Shown here: positions 32,509 to 41,771 of the stretch, one piece after another
How positions within the stretch are numbered: position 1 is the first letter of the stretch
Layout: each line of letters opens with the position of its first letter
Assembly (NCBI RefSeq): GCF_019924045.1
Contig: NZ_JAHXBN010000024.1
Coordinates: 8,178-72,177 of the forward strand
Direction of reading: 5' to 3'
From: Dyadobacter fermentans
GTDB lineage: Bacteria; Bacteroidota; Bacteroidia; Cytophagales; Spirosomataceae
DNA length: 64,000 nucleotides
Notes under the pieces: model-generated
Told to the model about the DNA's origin: nothing
Databases searched by the model: none
What the model saw: only the letters and a program-made list of their open reading frames with translations
Position numbers and translations under genes: made by a program

Positions 32509-34320
32509 TTACTGCACCGCAACCTTTCCGGAAAGCTCCCTGCCTCCATTTGTAAACCGGTACACATATATACCCGTCACTACATTCAGCTTAATATCCG
32601 CTTTTCTCTCAAAAGATTTTGTGAGTACTTCGCGCCCGGCCTGATCGTACAGTTTGATATTCGATTTCCCGGCTAATCTGGTTTCAACCGAAAGGAAATC
32701 CCGCGCGGGGTTCGGTGAAACATTGACGACAACCTCCGGCACGGTTGGCACCGATAGGATCGGGTCGATCTTCACTTCTGTCTGTGCCGTTTTCGAGCAT
32801 CCGTTTACATCTGTAACCGTCACTTCATAGGTACCGGCATTATCCAGTACTGCATCGTGCAGAAAAACATTCGGCAATGTAGATGCAAACGATCTCGGGC
32901 CACTCCAAAGATAAGTGACACCGCCCGTCGCCGTGAGCTCTATGGTACCACCCACCAGATACGGGCCGCCATTTACGGCTGTTGCATTCGGCAGCGGCAT
33001 CACATGCACGGGCACTTCGATCGTTTGGGTAGGCACCCCTTCCACCTTACAAGAAGCGGAATAGGTAGTTGTCCGTTCAGGCTTTACCTTTAACGATGCG
33101 CCCGCCACTCCGCCTGTCCAGCTTAATGTACCCCGGCAACCATAAGCTGTGAGCGTAACTTCCTCTCCGACGCAGATGGTATCCTTCGAAGCAGCTATCC
33201 GGAACACATTGGGCGTATTGGATTTAAGCGTCCACTCCAACTTTCGCGTACGATCGGCCCTGGCACCGTCATACCGGCTGGCAGCCGTCGTGTCGAAAAC
33301 AGACGCTGCCAGAACGGCGCCGTCGGGCGCCTGCTCGGATGTGAGTGTGAGGTGTGGGCCTGTTGCAGAGAGCAATTCGCCATTCACAGTCCATCGCACC
33401 TGTATTGTGTTGGGACCCGGTGTAAGCAGCCCGATCTTAAAAGTTTGCAAGTCTTTGACCGTCACTATGCTCCCGGGCACCGGCTCTGCGTTTTCTACGG
33501 GGTTGACCTGTTTGAGAAGGGTCTCTACCGTCGCTTCCCTACACACAGCACAGAATTCCTGGTTCAAATACTCCATCAGGCAGGTTCCGTTTGCAGGTTT
33601 ATGCCAAAGCGCTGCGTCCCCGGTTTCGCCATGCTTGTAAATGCCGATCCCGGGCTGATTCAGCCAGTTCTTCCACTTCACAAGTGCGGGGCTGCTTTCC
33701 TTCGTCATGTTGGCTGCCTCCCATCCATAGCCCGGGCCTGCCCAATATTCGTCGTTGAGGTGCGAAAAAGTGTGGCCGATTTCATGGACGCCGATCGTAT
33801 TCGCCTGCGTATGAAGCGTGTGCACCGATATACTCCCGCCCGAGCCGCCGTAAAAAGGTGTATTGACCAGCACTACCACCAAATCATACATCGGAAACTG
33901 GTTGGCAAGCAGCGCATAGAGCACCTCATACTTCGAGATTGTCACCAACCGATGGATGGAACTACCAAACGTGGAGCCAAAAAATGTGTTTTTTACGCCA
34001 ACCGGCTGATCTTTATAAGCGTCGGGAGCCGTACCCGGGTTGGTTACGCCGCTTTCTACGGATGGTGTACGAATGGCGAAAAAGTTGAAATAGTTGCGAT
34101 AATGCAGGTATGGATCGTAGCCCAGGAAGAAGTCTGCAAAGTTTTTGGCTTCGGTCGCGAATTTGGGAAGCTCCTGCTGCGTAAAACCATCTCCCAGGAT
34201 CACGACATTGATCCGGTTATCCAACGGCCCGGTTTTGTACAGGGTATCTACCTGGTATACCTGACCGAAGCCGGCGGCAGCAATGCAAATGGCACATAAT
34301 GTGGCAAAAATTCTTTTCAT
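32509..34320 (-). CDS. Secreted M64-family metallopeptidase with T9SS sorting domain, copy 2
   Basis: 603 residues, colinear with the neighbour. Signal peptide 1-20, M64 catalytic half with HEIGH at 179-183 followed by LNDEYW, middle Ig-like modules, and a T9SS C-terminal domain (VSPNPARDFLSVE, GIYVYRFTNGGRELSGKVAVQ). The identical spacing of every motif shows a tandem duplication; the sequences have since diverged considerably in the middle. M64 members cleave immunoglobulin or mucin-type proteins in gut species, but in an environmental organism the target is unknown. The gap to copy 1 is 53 bases; the lipoprotein gene lies 2 bases upstream. Confidence 0.87.
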   Translation of the reverse strand: MKRIFATLCAICIAAAGFGQVYQVDTLYKTGPLDNRINVVILGDGFTQQELPKFATEAKNFADFFLGYDPYLHYRNYFNFFAIRTPSVESGVTNPGTAPDAYKDQPVGVKNTFFGSTFGSSIHRLVTISKYEVLYALLANQFPMYDLVVVLVNTPFYGGSGGSISVHTLHTQANTIGVHEIGHTFSHLNDEYWAGPGYGWEAANMTKESSPALVKWKNWLNQPGIGIYKHGETGDAALWHKPANGTCLMEYLNQEFCAVCREATVETLLKQVNPVENAEPVPGSIVTVKDLQTFKIGLLTPGPNTIQVRWTVNGELLSATGPHLTLTSEQAPDGAVLAASVFDTTAASRYDGARADRTRKLEWTLKSNTPNVFRIAASKDTICVGEEVTLTAYGCRGTLSWTGGVAGASLKVKPERTTTYSASCKVEGVPTQTIEVPVHVMPLPNATAVNGGPYLVGGTIELTATGGVTYLWSGPRSFASTLPNVFLHDAVLDNAGTYEVTVTDVNGCSKTAQTEVKIDPILSVPTVPEVVVNVSPNPARDFLSVETRLAGKSNIKLYDQAGREVLTKSFERKADIKLNVVTGIYVYRFTNGGRELSGKVAVQ

Positions 34321-34322
34321 GG

Positions 34323-34817
34323 CTAATTGAAACTGAGTGTATAGATTTTCACAGAACCCCTCTCGGGTGTGACACTGAAAAGTTCCAAACGGTTGAGCCC
34401 CGGATCCAGCGGCATACGGATCATGAGCGTGCCTTCATCGGCCCGCATTTCTTCGCGCCGCATATGTCCCGACGGGTCACTCACTTCCACCGATCTGTGC
34501 AGCGGATGCTCAAACACCATTTCCCGCTCCGATGCACTGGTAGAATACCTGGGGATAGCCTTGATTTGAACCGGAAAATGAACGGGATATGCAAGATTTT
34601 TCATGCGCCCGTTGGCCACACTGGCACCCGCGAGTTCAACGCGCTCATTTCCTCCGGGCTTGCCGTAAATACGAAAATTCAGAAACAAAAGGTGGTCGGG
34701 CGACCGGGTATCATAATTGGGGAGTTCACTGACTGCCAGCACAGAGCGCCCCGACTTGCAACCGAACATCAGCAAGCCGACGAACGCAATGGCGGCCGTG
34801 AGTAATAAACGTAGCAT
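34323..34817 (-). CDS. Lipoprotein of unknown function, first gene of the M64 operon
   Basis: 164 residues. The signal peptide ends with a lipobox-like FVGLLMFGCKSG, so Cys20 is probably lipidated. The mature part is beta-rich, with no known motif. It opens the operon of the two M64 peptidases and could be a processing or anchoring partner, or an inhibitor; this is inferred from position only. Its stop codon lies two bases before the peptidase start. Confidence 0.65.
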   Translation of the reverse strand: MLRLLLTAAIAFVGLLMFGCKSGRSVLAVSELPNYDTRSPDHLLFLNFRIYGKPGGNERVELAGASVANGRMKNLAYPVHFPVQIKAIPRYSTSASEREMVFEHPLHRSVEVSDPSGHMRREEMRADEGTLMIRMPLDPGLNRLELFSVTPERGSVKIYTLSFN

Positions 34818-34871
34818 GTGTAATTTGAATAAAGCTGTACGTGTATCAATGTACAGCTTTATTAACGAATT

Positions 34872-36266
34872 TCACAGTATCCGCATTACTTCTTCCATTT
34901 CACGAATGGCTATCAAAATATCCACTTCTGTCGTTCGGTAATTCACAAACGCAGCTCGTATTGCCGCTTCGCCCGATAACAAAGTAGGGGTCATGAAAAC
35001 TTTTCCGCGGCGATTCAATCGGTCCAGAAAAACAGGCATCCTTTCGCGGCCGGATTTCAGGCGAAAACAAACCACATTCAACCTGACAGGCGCCTGCAAT
35101 TCGAAGTGTTCGCTGGATTGAATGTAAGTACCAAACGCCTGCGCGCAGGCAATGCTGTTCTGCACGATCCACTCAAATCCGTTCCGGCCGTAGGCTGTGA
35201 GACTGAACCACGCAGGCAATGCCCGGAACCTCCGCGAATTTTCAGGGAGGAAGTTGAGGTAGGAAAAATTCTCCGACGGATCCCCCAGGTACGGGGCATT
35301 CGAGTTCTGAAATGTACTCACTTGCAGGCGGCTATGTTCCTTTCTCAGCAGGGAGACCGCGCTATCATAGGGCACATTCATCCATTTATGGCAGTCGATG
35401 GTAATGCTGTCGGCCTGCTCCCATCCCGCCAACAAATGCTGCTGGGCTGGCTGGCAAGCGGCAAACCCTCCGAATGCGGCGTCAATATGAAGCCAGAAAG
35501 GATACTTTTGTTTCAGGGCCACAATGGCCTTGATGTCGTCAAAATCCACGGTATTAACAGTTCCGGCGCTGCAATTCACGATAACAGGTCGATGCTGATG
35601 CTCGATGAGCTTTCGCTCAAAGTCCGCGACATCCATAGCCTCACGCCCCGCCGGCACCTGAATTCGAACCACATTATTACTGCCGATCCCCAGCATACCC
35701 AACGATTTGACCACCGAAGAATGCGGTGTGCCGGCCATTACCACGAGGTCACCGGATACTCCCTCTCGCGAAACATCCCGGCCCGATCGCTCACCAGCCC
35801 ACTGCCTCGCCACCGCCAATCCAGTAAAATTGGACATGGTAGCGCCCGTCACAAAACCGCCGTTGAAATCCTCCGGCAAACGCAGCAGCTGACACAGCAG
35901 CCGGATCGTCTCTTTTTCAAGAATCGCCGAAACGTCCCCAGCGCCCTGAGTACTTTGCGTATTTTGATCGTAAACAGCTGTAAGCCAGTCACCCGCAATA
36001 GCAGCCGGGGTTGCCCCTCCTGTTACAAACCCCCAATACCGGGGCCCCGGGCTGGCAACCATCAGCTTTTCATAGTACTTCCTAAAAACTTCCAGGCTCC
36101 CCGGGGCACCGATGCCCACATCCGAAAGATCAGCAGCAGTCACCGTCTGATCGCTAATGTAAGTGGCCTTTTCAGCGATATTTTCCAGAAAATCCAGACT
36201 TGCACTGGTAACCTGATCCAATATTGGTTTCAGGTTATTCAATTCATTTTCAAACAACTCTAACAT
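34872..36266 (-). CDS. PLP-dependent group II amino-acid decarboxylase-like enzyme
   Basis: 464 residues of fold type I. Key segments include RYWGFVTGGATPAAIAGDWL in the N-terminal substrate region, GGFVTGATMSN, the PLP-stacking and Asp segment WLHIDAAFGGF, and the Schiff-base Lys in IDCHKWMNVPYD. These match the glutamate/aromatic-amino-acid decarboxylase family (PF00282). Some relatives are aldehyde synthases; the substrate is not readable. It is the last gene of a four-gene minus-strand operon (EamA carrier, DinB-like, NTF2-like, decarboxylase), transcribed away from a MocR regulator that may control it. Confidence 0.85.
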   Translation of the reverse strand: MLELFENELNNLKPILDQVTSASLDFLENIAEKATYISDQTVTAADLSDVGIGAPGSLEVFRKYYEKLMVASPGPRYWGFVTGGATPAAIAGDWLTAVYDQNTQSTQGAGDVSAILEKETIRLLCQLLRLPEDFNGGFVTGATMSNFTGLAVARQWAGERSGRDVSREGVSGDLVVMAGTPHSSVVKSLGMLGIGSNNVVRIQVPAGREAMDVADFERKLIEHQHRPVIVNCSAGTVNTVDFDDIKAIVALKQKYPFWLHIDAAFGGFAACQPAQQHLLAGWEQADSITIDCHKWMNVPYDSAVSLLRKEHSRLQVSTFQNSNAPYLGDPSENFSYLNFLPENSRRFRALPAWFSLTAYGRNGFEWIVQNSIACAQAFGTYIQSSEHFELQAPVRLNVVCFRLKSGRERMPVFLDRLNRRGKVFMTPTLLSGEAAIRAAFVNYRTTEVDILIAIREMEEVMRIL

Positions 36267-36269
36267 AAA

Positions 36270-36632
36270 CTATCCGTGATAATGCGCCTTCACCAAACTG
36301 ATTCTATCCGACTCATCGAGTCCCATCATCTCGGCGGCCATTCTGTTACTGACGCTTTTGTAATATAAAATCACCGAGTCCGCGCCCGTAAGTACCTCAT
36401 TCAGTTTAAAATGCAGGTCCGTGTAAATGCCCAGGGCTTTCCCGAAGTACTTTTCCAGTTCATCCTTCCCTGTAATCACGCCCAGGTCATTCATGCCCAG
36501 CTTGATGATGTAGGGAGAATAAAACCGGATGTTGTCGGAATACAACTCCATGATCGCGGGAAGGTCATGGCGATTCCAGGCATCAATCCATTGCACTGCG
36601 AAGGATTGAGCTGCTTGTTCTGTCAAATGCAT
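36270..36632 (-). CDS. NTF2-like (SnoaL) fold protein
   Basis: 120 residues: AQSFAVQWIDAWNRHDLPAIMELYSDNIRFYSP is the usual NTF2-like opening (two helices forming the cone base), followed by the beta sheet and a C-terminal strand ending VKAHYHG. Members are small cone-shaped enzymes or binding proteins such as steroid isomerase-like or polyketide cyclase-like proteins. No catalytic residue can be named. It lies 3 bases upstream of the decarboxylase gene and could process its product or substrate. Confidence 0.78.
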   Translation of the reverse strand: MHLTEQAAQSFAVQWIDAWNRHDLPAIMELYSDNIRFYSPYIIKLGMNDLGVITGKDELEKYFGKALGIYTDLHFKLNEVLTGADSVILYYKSVSNRMAAEMMGLDESDRISLVKAHYHG

Positions 36633-36637
36633 ATTGT

Positions 36638-37108
36638 TTATTGTTGTGCCGCCTGTACTTGCGTGATCCAGCGGCGGTGGTAGTTAATGTGTCCCAAATG
36701 CCAGGAAAGATGCGCCAGCAAATGCGCAAGAACGAGGCGCACAGGCTGTTCCGGAAAGAGGTTTACCACATCGTGGGGATACTCCTCTTCCATCCTATGC
36801 TCATCCAGCGTGCCCAGCGTACCAACGACGATTTCATGAAGCTGATCGAGCTCCGCAAGCATTTGCATCTGGGTAAATGTCTTTTGATTGAATTCCGCCT
36901 CGCGGTCGCGCACGTAGGCATGCCCACCCAGCGTAAGGCCCACATAAGTGCGTAAGTTGCCGATCAGGTGCTGGCAGAGATTCCCACCCGGGTTGATCGT
37001 CCCAGGCAGTTTTACCCACAATGCGGCTTCCGAATGGTATTGTTCAATTTCTTTCCGGAGTTTTTTGAGATCCCGGCTGAACAAGGTGATGAATATGTCG
37101 CTATTCAT
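36638..37108 (-). CDS. DinB-superfamily four-helix protein (DUF1572-like)
   Basis: 156 residues: GGNLCQHLIGNLRTYVG gives the first His, and LAHLLAHLSWHLGHINYHRRW gives further His in the last helix, as in the DinB/DUF1572 metal site. Function is unknown in most members. Its start overlaps the end of the EamA gene by 8 bases, so translation is coupled. Confidence 0.78.
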   Translation of the reverse strand: MNSDIFITLFSRDLKKLRKEIEQYHSEAALWVKLPGTINPGGNLCQHLIGNLRTYVGLTLGGHAYVRDREAEFNQKTFTQMQMLAELDQLHEIVVGTLGTLDEHRMEEEYPHDVVNLFPEQPVRLVLAHLLAHLSWHLGHINYHRRWITQVQAAQQ

Positions 37109-38030
37109 GACTGTTTATCAAGGTTAATGCGTTTTTTCGCTTTTGGAGCTGATAACCCCGGTTTACCAGGAAAACCCCGCTCAGCGTTACCGTGAACGCC
37201 AGGGCAGTAAGCCAGGTAATCTTTTCATCCAATATTAAAAAGCCTAATACCAAAGCTACCAGCGGATTAATGTACGCATAAATCGACACCAATCCTGCGG
37301 GCAACCTGGACATGGCAAACAGATAAGAAGCATAAGCGAGAATGGAGCCGAAGAAAATCAGGTATACCAATGCCACAACGGATTGCGGCCGCATCTCGGG
37401 CAGATTTGCCCAGTCGTCGTTGAATGCGCTCAGTGTCAGCAATCCCACCCCACCGGCTATCATCTGGATTGCAGCATTGAAAAACGAATCTGTTTTGCCC
37501 GGAAAACTTTTGGTATACAACCCTCCTAAACACCACGACACACAGGACGCCAGCGTGACGCATATCCCAAGGAACGAGCTCCGGCTGGTCAGGTATTCGA
37601 GGTTATCCCTGAAAACCAGCATCACGCCCGCCAGACCCAGCATCATCCCAGTTGCTACATGGGCATTGATGCGCTCGTCTCTTCGTGCCAGCATATTGAT
37701 TAAGATCGTAAAAATCGGAACCGTCGCATAAAGTAGGGCCGCCAAACCGCTGGGAATAAACTGTACACACCAGCCTACCAGCCCCGTACCGAAGGTTAGC
37801 ATACAAAATCCCGGAACGAGCTGCAAGCGAATATCCGCCCAGGTCCAGCGGAACGACCTGTTCCTGAGCACCAGAAATAACAGCAGTAACACGCCCGCCG
37901 CTAAATTCCTGAAACCCATAAAGAAGAGGGCCGGAAAGCCTGTCACCCCGATACGCGCCGCCAGATAAGTGGTACCCCAAAAGAAACACACCAGTACTAA
38001 TGCGAAATATGCCGCCAGATTACTTTTCAT
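37101..38030 (-). CDS. EamA-family (DMT) transporter
   Basis: 309 residues with ten hydrophobic segments in two EamA repeats of five. FFWGTTYLAARIG opens the first repeat, and PAGLVSIYAYINPLVALVLGFLILDEKITW is the highly typical end of the second. Members export amino acids and other metabolites (RhaT/YdcZ/RarD type). As the first gene of the decarboxylase operon it may export the amine product or the amino acid. Divergent from a MocR regulator 101 bases away, a common layout for amino-acid exporters. Confidence 0.88.
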   Translation of the reverse strand: MKSNLAAYFALVLVCFFWGTTYLAARIGVTGFPALFFMGFRNLAAGVLLLLFLVLRNRSFRWTWADIRLQLVPGFCMLTFGTGLVGWCVQFIPSGLAALLYATVPIFTILINMLARRDERINAHVATGMMLGLAGVMLVFRDNLEYLTSRSSFLGICVTLASCVSWCLGGLYTKSFPGKTDSFFNAAIQMIAGGVGLLTLSAFNDDWANLPEMRPQSVVALVYLIFFGSILAYASYLFAMSRLPAGLVSIYAYINPLVALVLGFLILDEKITWLTALAFTVTLSGVFLVNRGYQLQKRKNALTLINSHE

Positions 38031-38131
38031 AGCCGTTTTACATTGAACGCCACAAAATTCCCGCTCCTAAGTTTAATAAAACAGATTCACTTTTGTTATT
38101 TTGAAGCATAACAGTTAAAAAGTCAATACTT

Positions 38132-39589
38132 ATGGTTGAGGAACCCGTCCGGGAAGATTTTCTCTATTCGCAAATCGCCGACCGCCTCGCGGCGCAGATC
38201 GAAAAAGGCATTCTGAAAGCCGGCGACAAGCTGATTTCACTGCGGGCGCTGAGCAAAGAGCAGGGCATCAGCCTCAGTACGGCGTACAAAGCCTATGTTG
38301 AGCTGGAAAACAAGGGCATTATCGAAGCCCGACCGAAATCAGGCTACTTTGTGCGTTTTTCACCCCTCAATACCCCGGAAAGGGTTCATAATACACCTCC
38401 CCGGCCATTGATCGAAAAGGCGAATGTAGATGAAATGATTCGGACGGTGTACAAAACCATGACGTACGAGCGGATAGTCCGCTTGTCGGTAGCCGCGCCT
38501 GCCGCCGAATTGATTCCCGAAGCTAAGCTGAACAAGGCGATGATTGAGGCGCTCAGGAAAAGTCCGAATAGCTGCACACAATATGACGAGGTACAGGGAA
38601 ACCTTGCATTGCGGAAACAGATCGCCAAATACGCATTCAACTGGAAAGGAAATGTAAGCGAGGACGAAGTCATCACGACCCAAGGCTGCATGGAGGCACT
38701 CATTTTCTGCCTCAAAGCCGTCACCGAGCCGGGTGACACCGTGGCGATCGAGAATCCGATTTACTTTGGCATATTCAACATTATGAAGAGCCTGGGCCTG
38801 AAAATCCTCGAAATCCCGTGCCATCCCGATGAAGGAGCGGACCTGGAATACCTGGAAAAAGCATTGGAAAGCATTCCTGTTAAAGCAGTGCTTTTCGTAC
38901 CCAATTTTTCCAATCCCACCGGTGCACTCATGCCCGACTATCGAAAGAAAAAGCTCGTCGAAATGCTGGCTGCCCGGCAGATACCGCTGATCGAGGATGA
39001 CATTTATGGCGAAATGTATTTCGGGAAAACCAGGCCGGGTACCTGCAAAAGCTATGATAAAAATGGGTTGGTTATGCTCTGCGGATCGGTTTCGAAAACG
39101 CTGGCACCGGGTTACCGCGTCGGCTGGTGCCTTCCGGGGAAATTCAAAGACAAAGTGCTGAGCAGCAAGATCACGCATACGGTTTCATCCGCCGCGCCTA
39201 CCCAGGCAGCCGTCGCCAATTTCTTCGAAACGGGTCGTTATGATTTGCATATGAGGCATTTACGGAAAGCGCTTCATACGCAATGCCTGCGCTACGTGCA
39301 GGCGATCAGCGATTATTTCCCTCCCGACACCCGGCTCGTCAGGCCGCAGGGTGGTTACGTTCTATGGATCGAACTCAACAAGCGTGTGAATGCATTCGAG
39401 CTATTTGAAAGCGCCATTCAAGAAAGCATCAGCATTGCCCCCGGCCAGATTTTCAGCACCGACGCCCGGTTCAGCAACTACATCCGCATCAGCTTCGGCG
39501 CGCCTTACAATGCAGCCATCGATGCCAGTTTAAGGAGATTGGGGGAAATGATCAGGATACAGAGTAATGCACAAGTGGCTGATCAATAG
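38132..39589 (+). CDS. MocR-type regulator (GntR HTH plus aminotransferase domain), copy 1
   Basis: 485 residues. N-terminal winged HTH: YSQIADRLAAQIEKGILKAGDKLISLRALSKEQGISLSTAYKAYVELENKGII. The rest is a fold-type I aminotransferase domain with PNFSNPTGALM, IEDDIYGEMYFG, and the PLP Lys in LCGSVSKTLAPGYRVGW. Such proteins sense PLP or amino compounds and control vitamin B6, GABA or exporter genes. It is divergent from the EamA/DinB/NTF2/decarboxylase operon, its likely target, with 101 bases between starts. There is a second MocR gene 5 kb away at 44487. Confidence 0.88.
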   Translation: MVEEPVREDFLYSQIADRLAAQIEKGILKAGDKLISLRALSKEQGISLSTAYKAYVELENKGIIEARPKSGYFVRFSPLNTPERVHNTPPRPLIEKANVDEMIRTVYKTMTYERIVRLSVAAPAAELIPEAKLNKAMIEALRKSPNSCTQYDEVQGNLALRKQIAKYAFNWKGNVSEDEVITTQGCMEALIFCLKAVTEPGDTVAIENPIYFGIFNIMKSLGLKILEIPCHPDEGADLEYLEKALESIPVKAVLFVPNFSNPTGALMPDYRKKKLVEMLAARQIPLIEDDIYGEMYFGKTRPGTCKSYDKNGLVMLCGSVSKTLAPGYRVGWCLPGKFKDKVLSSKITHTVSSAAPTQAAVANFFETGRYDLHMRHLRKALHTQCLRYVQAISDYFPPDTRLVRPQGGYVLWIELNKRVNAFELFESAIQESISIAPGQIFSTDARFSNYIRISFGAPYNAAIDASLRRLGEMIRIQSNAQVADQ

Positions 39590-39664
39590 TTCACAAACAA
39601 TCGCAACAATATTGCAATTACCTGATTTTCAGTACCTGTAACCCTGTTGCACGGGTTTGAGACC

Positions 39665-39672
39665 TACCTTTG
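39665..39672 (+). promoter_or_regulatory. -7 box of the P-type ATPase gene
   Basis: TACCTTTG matches TAnnTTTG, about 60 bases before the start codon. Just upstream a short dyad AACCC(8)GGGTT (39638-39655) may be an operator for a metal sensor; no such regulator is adjacent. Confidence 0.45.
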
Positions 39673-39729
39673 TAATGATCCTGCGGCGGGTTAGCCGCAT
39701 TAGGCAGGTCTTTGTATTTGAATAATTGC

Positions 39730-41748
39730 ATGATGAAACTCGACGAAAATACCTCCGCTCACACGCACGACGATTGCTGCTCGACGAAACCCGATGAGCA
39801 TAGCAAACCTAATGGACATAACCATAACCACGCGCATGATCATAGTCACGACCACGATCATGACCACGGCGACCATAGCCACGGAACGGAGGGAGACGCC
39901 GGCATTCTCAAAAGTCGGTGGATGCTATGGCTTAGCCTGGCGATACTGGCGGTGTTTCTCACTTTGACCCACATTGCGAAAATTGAACTCCCGCGCGCAG
40001 TCGAAATCTCGATGATGTTGGTCGCCTATGTGCTGGCGGGAAATAAAACAGTCGCGCTGGCATTCCGAAAAGCAAGCCGGGGCGATTTTTTCAACGAATT
40101 TACCCTCATGACCATCGCTACTTTCGGCGCTTTTTATATCGGGGAGTTCAGCGAAGGAGTTGCTGTGATGATTTTTTACGAAATCGGAGAGCTTTTCCAG
40201 GACATTGCCGTAAGCCGCTCCAAACGCTCCATCAAAGCATTGCTCGATATCCGCCCCGATACCGTCACTGTGCTCCGCGACGAAAAACCCCTGCAAGTCA
40301 CGCCGGACGAAGTTCGGATCGGTGAAAAAATACTGGTAAAGGCCGGTGAGAAAGTGGCGCTGGACGGCGAAATGGTCTCTGAATCGGGCATATTCAACAC
40401 CGCTGCATTAACCGGCGAGCCCAAACCGCAGATTATTGAAAAAGGTCAAAAAGCGCTGGCCGGTATGATCTCGATCGAAAAGTCGGTCGAAATTGAGGTA
40501 AAAGCGCTTTTCAAAGACTCCAAACTTTCCCGGATACTCGAAATGGTGCAGGAGGCGAGCGCCCGCAAAGCGCCTACCCAACTGCTGATCAGCCGCCTGG
40601 CGCGCGTATACACGCCCGCGGTCTTTTTACTCGCATTGCTGATCGTGGTCGTTCCCGCGCTCTTTGTGGCCAATTACAATTTTGACCAATGGCTCTACCG
40701 CGGCATGGTTTTCCTGGTTATCGCCTGCCCGTGTGCCTTGACAATCTCTATTCCGCTGGGCTATTTCGGCGGCATAGGGCTCGCTTCACGCAATGGAATT
40801 CTGGTCAAAGGAGCTAATTTTCTGGATGTTATCACTAAAATCGACACGGTGGTTTCGGACAAAACCGGCACGCTTACCAAAGGTGTTTTTAAAGTTCAGA
40901 AAATAGAGACAAGCATTGCAAAGGATGATTTTGTGCGCATTGCTGCGTCTTTGGAAAGCTACTCGACACACCCCGTCGCCAAAGCGGTGGTGGCCGCGGC
41001 GGAATCGGCTGCATTGACCAAACCGCTCGATGTGGAGGAAATTGCGGGACATGGCCTCAAAGGTACGGTTGAAGGTAAGGCCGTGCTCGCCGGAAACACC
41101 AAACTCCTCGACAAGCATTTGATCAAGTACCCCGCCGGGCTTGCCTCCCTGGTGGAAACGCTCGTGGTCGTTGCGATCGACAACAGCTACGCGGGCTATT
41201 TCCTGATTGCAGACGAAATTAAGGAAGATGCAGCCACCGCTGTTGCAGAATTGAAAACCCTCGGCATTTCGACGATCATGTTGTCGGGCGATAAGGAGGC
41301 CGTCGTGGGCAAGGTTGCGGGAGAACTGGGTATCACCCAAAGTTACGGTGGGTTGCTGCCGGAAGACAAGGTGAGAATCGTGCAAGAGCTTAAAGACCAG
41401 GGCAAACGCATCGCATTCGCGGGCGACGGTGTGAACGACGCCCCCGTTATCGCTCTCGCTGACGCGGGCATCGCCATGGGGGCGCTCGGCTCCGACGCCA
41501 CCATCGAAACGGCCGACATCGTGATCCAGAACGACCAGCCGTCGCGCATTGCTGCGGCGGTTAAGATCGGTAAAATCACAAAATCCGTCGTTTATCAGAA
41601 CATTTCCCTTGCTATGGGGGTTAAAATTGCAGTGATGGTGCTCGGTGCGGGCGGCGTTGCTACGCTATGGGAAGCCGTTTTCGCAGACGTTGGCGTTGCA
41701 CTGCTCGCCATTTTGAATGCCTACCGCATTCAGGGAAAGAAACTATAA
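39730..41748 (+). CDS. P1B-type heavy-metal ATPase with His-rich N-terminus (Zn/Cd class)
   Basis: 672 residues from the ATG at 39730; the frame extends to a TTG at 39712, which is less likely. Instead of an HMA domain, residues 11-52 are a His/Asp tail (HNHNHAHDHSHDHDHDHGDHSH type) with a CCS. The transport motif CPC is at 333-335, the phosphorylation motif SDKTGTLT has Asp377, and GDGVNDAPVIALADAGIAMG lies near the C-terminus. CPCALTISIPLGYFGG and the final helix fit the ZntA/CadA zinc-cadmium-lead class. The actuator loop reads LTGEP rather than the usual TGES. It exports metal from the cytosol. Confidence 0.88.
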   Translation: MMKLDENTSAHTHDDCCSTKPDEHSKPNGHNHNHAHDHSHDHDHDHGDHSHGTEGDAGILKSRWMLWLSLAILAVFLTLTHIAKIELPRAVEISMMLVAYVLAGNKTVALAFRKASRGDFFNEFTLMTIATFGAFYIGEFSEGVAVMIFYEIGELFQDIAVSRSKRSIKALLDIRPDTVTVLRDEKPLQVTPDEVRIGEKILVKAGEKVALDGEMVSESGIFNTAALTGEPKPQIIEKGQKALAGMISIEKSVEIEVKALFKDSKLSRILEMVQEASARKAPTQLLISRLARVYTPAVFLLALLIVVVPALFVANYNFDQWLYRGMVFLVIACPCALTISIPLGYFGGIGLASRNGILVKGANFLDVITKIDTVVSDKTGTLTKGVFKVQKIETSIAKDDFVRIAASLESYSTHPVAKAVVAAAESAALTKPLDVEEIAGHGLKGTVEGKAVLAGNTKLLDKHLIKYPAGLASLVETLVVVAIDNSYAGYFLIADEIKEDAATAVAELKTLGISTIMLSGDKEAVVGKVAGELGITQSYGGLLPEDKVRIVQELKDQGKRIAFAGDGVNDAPVIALADAGIAMGALGSDATIETADIVIQNDQPSRIAAAVKIGKITKSVVYQNISLAMGVKIAVMVLGAGGVATLWEAVFADVGVALLAILNAYRIQGKKL

Positions 41749-41771
41749 TTGGCCTGCATTATTCAAATATC

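Noticed and set aside
33352..34299. 315-residue plus-strand open frame
   Set aside because: Antisense to the second M64 peptidase gene, Cys/Arg/His-rich text with no domain pattern.
35106..36263. 385-residue plus-strand open frame
   Set aside because: Antisense to the PLP decarboxylase gene, whose motifs are unmistakable.
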